From the NCBI RefSeq assembly GCF_001625215.2, contig NC_030381.2:55822714-55886713 (forward strand): a DNA stretch of 64,000 bases, in the 5' to 3' direction. This stretch comes from Daucus carota subsp. sativus (lineage: Eukaryota; Streptophyta; Magnoliopsida; Apiales; Apiaceae). The position numbers and the translations under genes were made by a program. Of the stretch, positions 34,705 through 46,420 are shown one piece after another (position 1 is the stretch's first letter; each line of letters begins with the position of its first letter). The notes beneath the pieces were generated by a model. It did not search any database, had not been told where the DNA came from, and saw only the letters and a list, made by a program, of their open reading frames with translations.

Positions 34705-36040
34705 CTAGTTGATAGCACGTGCCAAGCACGGTTTAAATAAAATTTTAAAATTTGTTATTTATTGGAAGAATAATGTCTTTTTTAATTACATTATTATATT
34801 TTTATTATACCTATTTAAATTGGTATCAATATTGAATCTTGTTTATTTTAGTTCTGAAATACGATAGAAGTTTTATAAATTTGTTTCGTAAATTAAAGTG
34901 TATGAGTTTTGAAAATTAAAACGAATATTTGACGTATGTCTAGAGTTTTGGTTCTTTTATTATATGTTGCAATATGGACAACAAATTATTATTTTTTTTT
35001 TAAGTTTCCATCAAGTCAGTGTTACCACCGTCTTATTCGTCTTTATCGCAATCTTCTAAAAAATATTGAATGATAATAATTATTTTTATTAAAAAATATA
35101 TGACCAATTTTTTTGGTACTTTGGTATCAATATTGAATCTTATTTATTTTGATTCTGAAATACGATAGAAGTTTTATAAATTTATTTCGTAAATTAAATT
35201 GTATGAGTTTTAAAATTTAAAACGAATAATTTCGTTGACATTATTATTTATTGATAGGATATTATATTAATATCAATGAACTCCTTATTTATTTAAAATC
35301 TGAGGCATGATAAAAGATTTATAGAGTTGTTATGTATATTAAATTATTTGAGTTTTAAAAAATTAAAACAAATAATTTTGTCGGTAACATATTTTTATTA
35401 GTAAAATATTGTTATAATACAAAATCCTGTCAATTATTGAATTTTTTTATAATAGTAATAATTGTTAAATAAAAATTAATATGATGATAGCCAATTTTTT
35501 ATATGAATTTTATAGAACTGTTTCATAAGTTAAATTGTTAGTGATTTAACTGTGCGAATTAAATAAATGTTAGATTACAAAATCCTAAACACCATAGAAG
35601 TGTTTTTATAGTAGTATAATAATTTTAACCAATATTGAAATTTTTATTAATAAAATCCGAATCAATATAGAAGTCTTTTCATAATTGTATAATAATAATT
35701 ATAAAATCCTAAAAATGTATAATAATAAGTATAAAATCCTAATAATATAAAAATCTTTTCATAATTCTATAATGATTGTTGTTATTAAATAAAATATTTA
35801 TATTACATTGTCCTAATCAATATTAAACTTTTTAATAATAAAATTCTAATCAATATAGAAGTCTTTCACTATCCTAATGAATATTGAAGTCTTCAATAAT
35901 AAAATTCTATTGAATATAAAAGTCTTTTAATAATAATATAACAATGACTATAAAATCCTAATCAATATGAAAGTGACCAAATTTTGATACTTTTGGTACC
36001 GATGTTCCACCGAAAAGTAGTTTCGCTTATTAATAAAGGA
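34705..36040 (-). mobile_element. Non-autonomous Helitron in unit A
   Basis: Read on the minus strand it begins TCCTTTATTAATAAGCGAA after an A and ends CAACTAG before a T, the A|T insertion rule of Helitrons. A 5-bp-stem hairpin (CGTGC-TTG-GCACG, 34718-34730) lies 9 nt before the terminal CTAG. It is 1336 bp, AT-rich and non-coding. Unit B has the uninterrupted counterpart near 52420-52432 (ttttgataattatttcag), so the empty site is visible. Confidence 0.85.
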
Positions 36041-36204
36041 TATTGATTTCAGCGATTGTGACTATGTCTAGTAAGTTGTTTGTAATTGTTGTGGAGGTTT
36101 TGGGTCACGTATCAAGTAGTGGTATGAAAAAAAGGTTTCTGAATGACGAAGAGTTGAGACCAATGCCATTAGTGTAAGTAGATAGGTTTGGATTTATGTA
36201 GGCG

Positions 36205-36455
36205 GAAATTAGGGCATCTCCAACCATCACTCTAAACTTCATATTTCTTCACTTTTAACTTTATAAATAGAGTAATCAATTTCCAATCATCCATTACTCT
36301 ATCTCTATATATAAAGTCATGCACTATCCTACTATATATATGAAGTTGAACTTGAAGATAAAGCAAAAATTGCTTTATTTATAAAATGAAGTAATGGTAT
36401 AAAGATATAGAGTAGAAAAGGTGAAAAATGGAGATGAAGTTGCTTTATTTATAAA
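36205..36455. mobile_element. Degenerate PIF/Harbinger-like MITE in unit A
   Basis: The left end GGGCATCTCCAACCATC follows TTA. The segment is absent from unit B, where 'ggaaat' runs straight into 'aagtctgatgatg' (about 52624-52630). The right end is eroded, though a TTA follows at the junction. No coding content. Confidence 0.5.
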
Positions 36456-36616
36456 ATCATAGTCTTAAGTCCGATTGTCTGATGATGTTATAAGCAGGTC
36501 AGCTTATGAGAATGACAGCTGATAGTGATTAGGTAATTTCCGAGTACTATGCTGTGTAATTCTATTTTTGCTTGCTAAACTAAAATGTGTACTGTCTCAA
36601 ATTTTATTTGTTATAG

Positions 36617-36736
36617 GGAATGGGGTTTTCTTAGCTGGTTTGTTACTTCCATATATGTGAGAAGAAGATGTATTTTGGCTGATGGTTGCATTACTCAAAG
36701 GAGTTGTTCATGCCCCTATGAAAAGGTTGTATTTTG
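36617..36736 (+). pseudogene. TBC (RabGAP) domain exon fragment, copy A1
   Basis: The frame reads NGVFLAGLLLPYM, stop, EEDVFWLMVALLKG, VHAP, characteristic of the TBC domain of plant RabGAPs, which stimulate Rab GTPase hydrolysis. The TGA at 36658-36660 breaks it at a codon where related sequence is open. It is bounded by a plausible acceptor (TTATAG) and donor (TTG|GTAATT). Confidence 0.8.
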
Positions 36737-36869
36737 GTAATTATTTCAGCTCCAGAACACATTGATTTGAATATTTGATGTTACTATATTCTGTAATTTG
36801 ATCCACAAGCTTGAGAGATGGTCTCATTTCCTAACAGTTTCTCATTTATATATCTACTCTTGCTCATAA

Positions 36870-38410
36870 TTACATTAATATTTAAGTAGTTTTATATCGA
36901 ATAGTTTTATTTCTAAAAGTTATATTATATCTGTAGTTGAAAGATAATATGTAATTTTAATAAGTCATACATTTTAATATTTAATAATATTCACATTCAC
37001 ATATCATAGTCTATTCTACAAAAATGAATTTAAAAATTTTAATGAATAGAATTCATAAAAATTATACTCCCTCCGTCCCGGTCATTTATATACAAATGAT
37101 TTGTACACGGAGACCAAGAAAATATGTAAAAAATGAGTAAAGTTAGAGAATAAATGAGTAAAGTGGTGGACCCATTTATATTTAATTATAGATTTGAGAT
37201 TGTGGGGGAAATTAGTGGGTTTAATAGTGTTTATATTATTATAAGAGGAAGATAGCGGAAAAAAGTAGTAGACGTAATAGTGTTTTATATTATCAAAAGT
37301 TACTATTCTTGGAATGTATAGAAATGATGGGACATCGCAAAAAGAAAGCGGTATAAAATTGACTGGGACAGAGGCAGTATAAATTTTGTTTATTATTAGT
37401 AATATAACATAATTTTGTTTGTCACAGCAACACATCAATCTACAACGCTGAAGGAATCTCTCTATCAACTTAACCTCCAATTGAAAAAATATAGAATTCC
37501 TTTTGTTAAGTTCAACTCTGTAAGACATTTTAATCCTTTTTTATTTTAAGTGACAAGGCAACAGTGTGTTGTGCTTTGAACTCTAATAAAACTATTTATC
37601 AGTAAATAACATAAAACATGCAAAGGCCCAGCAGAGCAGGTTCAAATACAATTAATAAACATATACATACAACATATACATACGTTAGAGTTACCGGACA
37701 CATTTCCTCTGTAATCACTGAATATTGCTCTATCTCCACCCAGCTGATTTTCGATTACCACCATTAACTCTGAGATATAATTCCCAGATTCAGCCACCAA
37801 TCACTATATCATATCGCAAACATCACTAATATATGCTGCAAAAATCACCAATTTATACGACATTGATCACTAAAACCTATCAATATATCATTGTATATAT
37901 CATTAACATTACAAGCTACCACACCTATGCTACCAGAATCTTATCGCCTCAGTTTTTGCCACCATCATCTTAACACCACAGCATCATCACCATCTCAATC
38001 ACCATCACGGCACCTCATTTATACTGATTATCAGCATATATATGTCAGATGCAAATCTCGAGGCGGAGCTCCGGCAAATTGGACGGCTAATCTAGCCGTT
38101 ATCCTGACGATCATGACTTTTCCATTCAGTAGTTAAGAGTTTGTGGTTCTGAGATTTTGGAGAAAGAAAATTAGAAGAAGCAGCGGGAGAAAATAAGAGG
38201 GGTGGGGTTGGGGTTGGGGCGGCGGTGGGTGGCAGGTGGTGATTACAGTGTCAGGATGGCTAGTTGCAGGGGGTGGGTGACTGATTGCAGTGAGGGGTTG
38301 AGTTTGTTTAGTGATTATATTCAAATAATTAGTGATCTTTTTAGTTTTTAGGCTGAGCTTGGTTTGTATTTGATCAACTCCCTATGACCCTATATATATA
38401 TATATTAAAA
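36870..38410. other. Unit A-specific insertion of unclear origin
   Basis: Unit B runs directly from 'gctggtctcattt' to 'actttgtccatcagttgc' (about 53205-53228), whereas unit A has about 1.5 kb between the same points. It includes a Stowaway (37067-37377), a CAT/CAC-rich stretch (37940-38010) and a G-rich stretch (38195-38275). No gene or element ends were recognised for the whole. Confidence 0.45.
37067..37377. mobile_element. Stowaway MITE
   Basis: Inverted ends CTCCCTCCGTCCCGGTCA and (reversed) CTGCCTCTGTCCCAGTCA are flanked by TA target duplications (37065-37066, 37378-37379). 311 bp, non-coding. Confidence 0.85.
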
Positions 38411-38465
38411 CATATGTTCCTTCACTTTGTCCATCAGTTGCAAATAGCATGTGACCATGTCCCTT

Positions 38466-38610
38466 TATTATATACCAGACTCGAAATTTATAGATTATGA
38501 GAATTCATATGTGGCGATATCAATTTGCTTCGCTTCTTTGTGTTGTTTAGTATACGTAAATGGAGTTCTAGTATTTCGCAAGCCAGTGAATGTTCCATAT
38601 ATGCTCTGCA
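38466..38610 (+). repeat. Dispersed repeat copy (TBC intron related)
   Basis: Matches 53257-53395 and 22916-23050, from 'accagactcgaaatttatag' to 'gttccatatatgct'. In units A and B it lies in the same relative position downstream of a TBC exon, supporting an intron origin. Confidence 0.7.
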
Positions 38611-39134
38611 TTTGTGTTTCCATAGAATCCTAAAAGTTGGACTAGTAGTAGCATGAGAGCTGAGTCCTAGCACGAGACCTGTCCATGTCTTCCTCTAGGT
38701 CTGGCAGTTAAGGACTAGCTTCTTACCTGTTACAAGCAATTGAATTAATATTTTGGTTTTATCATATCAGGTTTGATGATAACTTTCAGGTGAGGTCCCT
38801 TTACCTTTAAAATTGTGTTTAGATGGAAAACTAATTCTCTCTGGCTGTTTGGTTGGTATAATTAATTGGACGTGGATGGATACCTATGTATGGAACTGAT
38901 CAGATGTACGAGTTTTTTTTTTTACTGTTTAGTATATGGTGTTGATACCATCTTGCTTTTTTATACATCGTCTTTGGTGCTCACCCGATCTCCGCTGGTT
39001 GCCTGGATATTAAAGTTTTTGATAGTTAATGTACTATTTCTGTTTGTAGTTTTTTGCTTTATGCTTATTCTTCGTTCCCTATTTTCTTCAAAGTGCCCCC
39101 TATCTTGAGTGTTTCTCTTGTTTCTATTTAGTCT

Positions 39135-39275
39135 CGTGGTTGGTGTCAGCAACTTGTTATTGATGAGGTGTCAGCTTCAGAACTAGATATAATTCACAAT
39201 ATTTCTCGCATGTTCCCCTCACATGTTTTTTTCCAGCAAAAACATGGTCCTAGCAGAGGTCCCTTTACAACATGT
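39135..39275 (+). repeat. Short segment shared with 54180-54300
   Basis: The run 'gtcagcttcagaactagatataattca' followed by 'attcccctca'-like sequence occurs in both units. In unit B it leads into an LRR-kinase remnant; in unit A it stops first. Confidence 0.55.
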
Positions 39276-39387
39276 TAAAGGCAAACTCAGTCTATGACAG
39301 ATGTTGGATATGTGCAGGTTATTTGTTAAATTACATATTAGTTTGCCTTTGTGAAAATATGTACCATCTAAAATTTATTTGTTATAG

Positions 39388-39504
39388 GGAATGGGGTTTT
39401 TTAGCTGGTCTGTTGCTTCTTTGTATGTGAGAGGAAAATGCATTTGGCTGATGGTTGCATTACTAAAAGGAGCTCTTCATGCCCCTATGGAAGGGTTATA
39501 TTTG
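39388..39504 (+). pseudogene. TBC domain exon fragment, copy A2
   Basis: Second unit A copy of the same TBC exon (LAGLLLLCM, stop, EENAF, LMVALLKGALHAPMEGLYL). It has the same TGA (39428-39430) as the other copies plus its own small frame losses near NGVF and the Phe-Trp position. Sequence on both sides resembles that around 36617. Confidence 0.8.
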
Positions 39505-39829
39505 GTAATTCTTTCAGCTCCAGAAGACATTGATTTGAATTTTTAATAACACTATGTTCTGTAATGTGATCCACAAGTTTGGTAGCTGGTCTAATTTCCT
39601 AGTAGTTTCAAATCTTTTTATATATTCTTAAAAATTATGTCCCTTTACTTTGTCCTTCAGTTGGAAATAGCATGCTGAAAATATATGATTGTTTGTTTGT
39701 TACTGTCCAGTAGTGTCATCCTCTTATGTGAAACCTGTTTTGAGATTACTTACTAAGCATTGTGCGTTCTTCATCACTTAGCAGGTGCCGTTTACTATGT
39801 ACTGAACAATATATGTTGGCTACTTGCAA

Positions 39830-40285
39830 GTTTCGACACACCTAGTAAGGGCCAGTTTGACATTGTGTTATTCCAAAAGCAGCGAAAAGCGGATTGTTCG
39901 AAGATATATTCAGCGGGAAGGCTATCTTCTGATAAATCTATACTTGATGGATAAGTTGTCCCTCCTTGATTCTCAAGTTTCCTGTTGGCCCTCTTGTAAA
40001 CTTTATTTTCTGCTTGCTAGCTTTAGAAGTTATAGTCAAACTGGTAAGGTTGTGGTTTTGACCCCTGGTGCCGGAACCTTTGCTAATTTCGCCCTGAAAA
40101 AGCTCACTTTCTCTAAGAAGCTGGTGATTCCCTCTCTGGTAGGCTGCAAAGGTAAGAATCTAGAGCATCTTGTCAACCTACTGAAGAAAGGCAAACTTAA
40201 GACTGTTATGACTCGAAATTTCATTTGAGCCGAGCTGAACAAGCTTGGGCTAAGAGCAACGATGGCCATGCAGTTGGGATTTGGG
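39830..40285 (+). pseudogene. QORH C-terminal fragment in unit A
   Basis: About 40040-40228 encodes GKVVVLTPGAGTFANFALKK, LTFSKKLVIPSLVG and LEHLVNLLKKGKLKTVM, the C-terminal region of ceQORH. A TGA and a frameshift follow, then LGLRATMAM-type remnants of the family C-terminus. Upstream, 39830-40030 is the intron-like sequence shared with 19385-19620. It is more diverged from the 28 kb copy than the copies there are from each other. Confidence 0.75.
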
Positions 40286-40289
40286 GAAG

Positions 40290-41560
40290 CTTCTAGTCTG
40301 TTTAACTGAAATATTTGTCGTCATGTGTGATATGAGACAATATAATGTTTGGATTGTAATGCTGCCTTTATCAAGTTTTTAATATCACGTGTGTTATGTC
40401 CGCAGTACATGGTTAAGTCGATACAAACATCTCTTTTGGTTTGAATTCAATTTCATTTAGTAGTTTATGCACGCTTATCTGTTGCCACTCCCTTAATTAA
40501 TGAAACCAGAGAATACATGCTCCAAGTTTCATGTGACCACCACAACCAGTTGCCTTGTTCTCTTCCCAGTTAATACTTAATTGTAATAGCCCGTCTTCTC
40601 AGAATCTGATATAGTGAAGTTGGATCTTCATCGCTCATTTTCCTGCTATGATGATAACTTGATTAATCAAACTGCACATGTTTAGGCTACAGTGTCGAAA
40701 GAGCTACCACTAAGTTGGATCCCATCGACCGCTGCAAAATCACTACTAATGCTTCTTACGAAAAGAAATTCTTAACTCTAGACCCAGTGGTGATCAAAAT
40801 CATCATTTTGATCCTGCAGCTACCAGCGCAACTATTTCACAATATTATCTGTCTAGAGAAGCCACATCTGATTTCTTTAAGTTTACAACATGATCACTCC
40901 CAAACAATTAAGGGGATGTTTATATCAAGGCAAGTAACAGCATTGTTGAACAATTATCAAACTGGCATTAAAATTCAATTTTACGCATACTTTTTTGATA
41001 ATTAGCGTGTCTATACTTCAAAAAAGGCACTTAATAATACCTGATTCCTTAAATGATGTTCACCTGTGGGGAAATTTACTATAATTAACAAACTTTGGAC
41101 AAGAACATAAATTTGATACACAAATAGTATAATAGAAAAAGAGAAGAGAGTATTTCGATACCAGATAGAACCATAATGCAACTCCAAGTACAGAGAAAAT
41201 ATCATCAGACAGAGACAAGGGACTGATGCAGTTTCAGTTCCAGAGAGAAATTGTAGAGATGCATCTGTTGACAGCAAAAAGAGGCAAATGCATAATGTTA
41301 GGGTCTCTATATCGTAGGGGTAAGACTACCTTCTCACTCACTCCGCTTACACTATCTGACAACGGACAATATTGATTTACATGATAACATGATGCTCTGA
41401 GGTTAAGGAGTAATTACTAATCATAAAAATGATGCTCTGAGGTTAAGAAGTAATTAATAATCATAAAATTCATTGATCGGATTTGAAAAGATTAGCAGCG
41501 ATATCAACATCTCATTACAGACGAAAATCCTGACGACAGAGCCTGTCAGAAACACAGATA
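40290..41560. other. Spacer within unit A
   Basis: No recognised gene. At 41390-41465 a unit of about 40 bp ('gatgctctgaggttaag...aatcataaa') is tandemly duplicated. The rest has no recognisable element ends. Confidence 0.45.
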
Positions 41561-41849
41561 TCTAAACCAGATAGTATGACACTACAAAAAAACTTGCTCT
41601 TCCAATTTTTTTTCATAATACTCATAATCACAAAACCTTCAATTGGAACTGAAGAAAGTAGGGATACTACAGCATAGCTAGAACCCTGATGATAATAATG
41701 GGAAACTCAGACATGATATGAACAAATGAGTAGCAGTCTGCGTGATCCAGCTTGCAACATATCAATATCCTGTTTAACAATGACAACTCTAGTTCCAAAA
41801 AAATTCTTACAATGATAAAGGAACAAACGAAGCAAATTCTATTTCAAAA

Positions 41850-41965
41850 AAAAAAATCCTTCTGATGATAAAGGGTGCTGGAACAGGAAACTTGATGTAA
41901 AAACAAAAAAAAAAAAAAAAATCTTATGATGATAAAGGGTGCTGGAACATGAAACAAGAAACTTG
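41850..41965 (-). repeat. Tandem duplication in the DUF6598 gene A 3' region
   Basis: A unit with 'gatgataaagggtgctggaac' and 'aaacttgatgtaaaaa' is present twice in a row, separated by an A-run. The corresponding part of unit B (about 57460-57510) has it once. Confidence 0.7.
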
Positions 41966-42141
41966 ATGTAAAAATTTACTACATTTCAAGTGAAATAGAT
42001 TGCACAGAATACAATTGTATCTTCTAAATGTACTTCAAATTAAATAGCCCAACTCAAAAGCATTTATGCCCAGTCAGACAAGGCTGATATAACAAACATT
42101 GGCTAATAAATATAGTACATCCCCATACTTGCGCTTCAGCT

Positions 42142-43435
42142 TCAATGGGATTTCTCCCTAGATCTCCAACTGACTTCCACTCTGAGCTCACCTTTGCTGC
42201 CGCTAATAGATTTGGTACTTTTCCCATCATCAATAGCATCGAAAACTAGATAGTCTTCAACCATCTTATCAGAATCTTTTTTGCCATCATTATCTTTTCC
42301 ACTCAGGTTGATTTCTAGAATTAGCTGATGTCCCAATGGCACAGCTACAATATCTCTCAGCAAAGGAATTACTATGTCACCGCCGCTCCCCAACTCTATG
42401 AAAATTCCACACTCTTCATTGAAGATGATACTTGAATAAGCAGGACGTTCAATCGCGCTTGTCCTAGCAGCTATAACTCCGCAAAGAACAAATGGATTAA
42501 CACAATTGGTTAACGTAACCTTCAAACATGCTTCCACCGCATTATTAAATATTGCATACAGAATGTTAAAATGTCTAAATCCATCTTCTGACACAAAGCT
42601 TTTTCTGAGAGGGACAGAAAACTTCTCGGGATCGTGATACGGATATTCAAAAGTCAACTTCTCATACGTGAAATCAAACAGATAAAAACCGACTAAAAAT
42701 CCATCTTTGGCACGAATTGATGATGTAATACAACTATTCGGTATTATATGATCCAAAGATTTAATTGGTACATGTGAAGTCTGCTTACTCCTTTGTTGGA
42801 GGCAAAGATGCGCACAGTCTGGGTTATTGTCGTCATTATTTAACATGAGCAGTGTGTTGTTGATGACTTCATCTTCTAGGCCTTGATCCTTGAATAAGCA
42901 TTGGTAACCAGTTTCACTATCCTTGCACACAATTATACCTCGCAAGATATCATCACGGCCTTGATATTGTACCCTGTACACCTCTGCCAATTCCTGATAT
43001 ATGATACATACATCAGCTTTAGATGAAAAACTACATAAATAATACAGTGTGGTCACTACACAACTGATTCCACTTGAACCAAACAGACCCTAATTATATT
43101 TTTCATATAAATACTTGATATTTTTTGAGTAGAAGATAAAAAACAAGTGCATAGGTTGGTTTAACGTTAACCATTAGCTTTTGAATCTTATCAGTAGCTA
43201 ACAATAGGGGATCTCATGTTCTTTGATGGTGTATATCTATATAACCTAATGAAATACAATATAACAAGCTTATAAATCTAATCAGTGGCTTAGATTAAGG
43301 GGCCTCATGTTCATCGATGGTGTATATCTATAATATAATGAAATACAATATAAACAATTAAAACAAAATAGAGATAGCAATCTAAGTCAATTAATCAGAG
43401 ACATCAAATAGGAGTTGAGGATTATAACATACCAT
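42142..43435 (-). CDS. DUF6598 / JIP60-like protein, copy A
   Basis: Intact 284-aa protein of unknown function. The coding sequence is the start codon alone at 43435-43433, the last three bases of exon 1, joined across an intron of about 440 bp to exon 2 at 42993-42142. Residues from about 160 to the end show the pattern I associate with DUF6598 domains: CGVIAARTSAIERPAYSS, then GDIVIPL, AVPLGHQLILEINLSG, YLVFDAIDDGKSTKSI and GELRVEVSWR. DUF6598-type sequence is found in JIP60-like proteins, where a RIP domain precedes it. Here it stands alone with a different N-terminal half (RVQYQGRDDILRGIIVCKD). No signal peptide or membrane segment is evident. Family assignment is from memory of the pattern. 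Confidence 0.7.
43190..43355 (-). repeat. Tandem duplication inside intron 1 of DUF6598 copy A
   Basis: Two units of about 85 bp share 'ctcatgttc', 'gatggtgtatatctata' and 'taatgaaatacaatata'. Copy B has one such unit (about 58680-58770), so the duplication arose after the segmental event or was lost in B. Confidence 0.65.
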
Positions 43436-43559
43436 TATCACTGGGCGAGAAAGAACGTCCCGCTTGTGCCCTAATTTTGCTGTTTGTGGATGGCTCCTTC
43501 CCAAAGCGAACACACTGGTCAATTCCCCTTTTTGGTCAGGAGGCCCGTGCCCAGTTAAA

Positions 43560-45690
43560 AGATGATTTCAGATCAATAAATATGAACAGTTATAATACTA
43601 AAAAAAAAAATATGATTTCAAAATATAAATAAATAATTATATATATATTTACATAAATGGAATATATATTTTCATGTTTTAAATTAAACAAGATTACACA
43701 AGATTAGGTTTTGTTCTATTCTTCTTAAGTTTTAAAACTAAATAGAAGTAGATTTTATATATAATATTTCTTTTACGTTCTAAATCAAATAAAATAAGAG
43801 TTTGTTAATAATAATATATAAGTGAGTTTTATAATTAGAATACGGTTTTGTTCCTAAATCAAATAAAAGAGGTGATACTGAAATTCGTTGTCCCGCTCTC
43901 GTTCCATTCTCTTACCACACCAGTCAACCAATCAGAAAATAAAAATTATTTTAGGAACAATCAGAGATCATCTCTAAATTATTATCTAATTAGAACTTTA
44001 TATAATTATATAATTAAATAATAACAATGTTTCATATTTACTTTAATATAATTTATTAAAAGAGGTGATACTAAAATTCGTCGTCCCGCTCTCGTTCCAT
44101 TCTTTATCTGCCTCCCCAAGCACCATGAATACTATAAAAAATAAATACATAAATTATTATATATAATATCAAATGTATTTTTATTATTCGTTTCTTAGAT
44201 TTTATTATTTCATATTGCAATATGATTTAATAATAATGATTTTATATTTATTTTTTAATAAATTATTATTAAATATTGATTTGTATCGAGTGATTAAATA
44301 ATTAATTTCAAAATATATTCTTATATATTTTAAGTAATTTTAAAATATTGAGGATTTTCGCAAATTCTTGGAGGGATCTTTATTTTCCACTCAAATGAGG
44401 ATCCAAAAGCAAACTAATACAAAATCGACATAGTTGTAAATTTAGAAATCAGGATGAAATTAGATTTTGTTCAAATTTTGAATTTCGAAATTAGGAGCAT
44501 GGATTGTGTTTGGTGATACACGAACCGATAGTCGATATTTTTGTAATATTTGATTGAAAAGAAATATGATTTACTCTATATTTCATTTAATATTATAAGA
44601 GGAGTATTTATAGTTGATTAAATCAGATAATTCATAAAATAATATTATTTTTTGGAAAATGTATACCTATATATGTGTAACAAAGTTGTATACATGATGT
44701 CATCTATATTTGAATTTTATGACAAAAAAATCTATACTTGAATTTATATATTAACAAAATTACTTTTATTTAAAAATAACTGTTCGGTACCTAGCACGGG
44801 TAAATTGCTAGTTTTATTTCTAATTTATGAGTAGTATTAAGTATCCCAAATCCTGCTAACAATATATTTTTTTGTCAAATAACGCATCAAACACATAATT
44901 ATTTTTGTTAGGTGGTTAATATGCATACAGGAAATCTCATTATTATTACTGTAAATTGAACCGCTCGCACGTTGTCACATAGATCTGGAAATATTTTTTT
45001 GGATATTTAGTATTTTTCCTAACATGTTACATTAACAATTTTGAATCATAAATTATTTATTTAATCCTTTGTAAGATTGATACAGGCACCCCGGAAACGT
45101 TCGACTCGCAATGTTGCTCATAGTAGAAGTCATTTTCGCACAGTGTTGCAATAATATTTTATCCCTCTCTTGGAACACATTTTGAAGTTGTTTTTTCAAC
45201 GTTTGAAAATTGTTTCAAAGCTGATGTGTTGGTTTAAAATAGACGGGACAACTCAGTACATCACACGAAAACACGATACGAACATAACACGAAAAACTAA
45301 TGTATTTTATTTTTTGATAAACACATAAAAATGTACGAAAATCAAAATACACGATAAATTTAGTGTTGGATATAATTTTTCATTTTATATATGTGAAAAT
45401 ACACGAATGTATACGATATAAATATATTTTTAAATAAATAAATATATTTTAATGTGTGTGTGTATATATATAGTCTTACTCCAACAGAAACCTTCTTATT
45501 CTACAAACTAAAAACCAAGCCGGAATATCACTAAATTCTAAAGCAAATACCACAAAATTCTTAAACAACCACATTCCCACCTCCACATCCGCCACTACCA
45601 CCACCTTCCTCATCGCGTCCTCCATAACCACCACCACCTCTATGCCGCCCCGCCCATTCCATAATCATCATCTCCATTATTTCTTTAACA
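43560..45690. other. AT-rich spacer between units A and B
   Basis: No gene. A motif 'agaggtgatactgaaattcgt...cccgctctcgttccattct' occurs at 43868-43912 and again at 44058-44103. About 45115-45245 is the dispersed repeat shared with 13190-13345. At 45240-45420 'acacgaaaacacgatac'-type repeats resemble motif-rich MITE ends. A possible Helitron 3' end is at 44808-44811. Confidence 0.45.
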
Positions 45691-45694
45691 ACAC

Positions 45695-46081
45695 CAGTGG
45701 CGGAGCCAGAAAAAATATTCAAGGGGGGCACTTTTAATTTTTCGATTATTCTCAAAATATGTTATTTAATTAATTTTACAAATTCGAATAGCAACTACTA
45801 CAAATTGGAACAAACAGAAACATCCTACCCTTCAAATCTTATTTAAAAACCAACTTGCGACCACAACTGATTTAGACATACAAATCCTAGAGAAGCATGG
45901 TTATGCTGAAACTACTGCTAGAACTGAAATAGACCAAAACTGAGATGATTTCATGGAGAGATTTAATAATTTATCCGGGACACAAATAACAAAACATACA
46001 AGTATTACTAATATGTGGGGCCCACAAAGGGAAACCTGTGGGGGCACGTGTCCCCCAGGCCCCAGTGTGGCACCGCCACTG
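45695..46081. mobile_element. hAT-type MITE 1
   Basis: Ends CAGTGGCGGAGCCAG and (reversed) CAGTGGCGGTGCCAC, with a perfect 8-bp target duplication AACAACAC (45687-45694 and 46082-46089), the hallmark of hAT transposition. 387 bp, no transposase. Confidence 0.9.
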
Positions 46082-46092
46082 AACAACACAAT

Positions 46093-46412
46093 CAGGGACG
46101 GAACCAGAAATTTGGGTTGGGGTGGGCTTGACAAGTGAATAACGAAGAAAAATCTACTTTCATTCATGCTAGGAATCGGAAAAAAATGAAAACTGCACCC
46201 AGTTAATCAGCATTCTCTATTCTATTTTCTGGATCTACTTGATTATATTGATTTTGGACTTAGTTGATAGTGGGTTTGGGCTTACTTAACACACAAATCA
46301 CATAATATATATAACTACTAAACTTTTTTAAGAAAAACTTCCCCGGGCTTAAGCCCAGGAAAGCCCTTCTTTACATCCGTCTCAGGAAAGCCTTTCTTTA
46401 CATCCGTCTCCG
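46093..46412. mobile_element. hAT-type MITE 2, immediately adjacent
   Basis: Ends CAGGGACGGAACC and (reversed) CGGAGACGGATG are imperfect, but the 8-bp target duplication AACACAAT is perfect (46085-46092 and 46413-46420). 320 bp, no coding content. Its left target copy overlaps the right target copy of the MITE at 45695-46081. Confidence 0.75.
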
Positions 46413-46420
46413 AACACAAT

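Larger units (their letters stand above)
30113..43530. repeat. Segmental duplication unit A
   Basis: Aligns in the same order and orientation with unit B (47068-58960). Both contain an importin-alpha-like gene, TBC fragments and a minus-strand DUF6598 gene. Exons, introns and flanks match. Unit A carries the following that unit B lacks: a repeated last importin exon (34070-34591), a Helitron (34705-36040), an insertion of about 1.5 kb at 36870-38410, a second TBC copy (39388) and a QORH fragment (about 39830-40280). Confidence 0.85.

Noticed and set aside
37082..37528. 148-codon minus-strand frame
   Set aside because: It lies largely within a Stowaway MITE and its flank, and the translation shows no family features.
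45561..45755. Glycine-rich protein on the minus strand
   Set aside because: Low-complexity frame from a CCA/CCT-rich stretch that runs into the end of a hAT MITE. No promoter or splice context.
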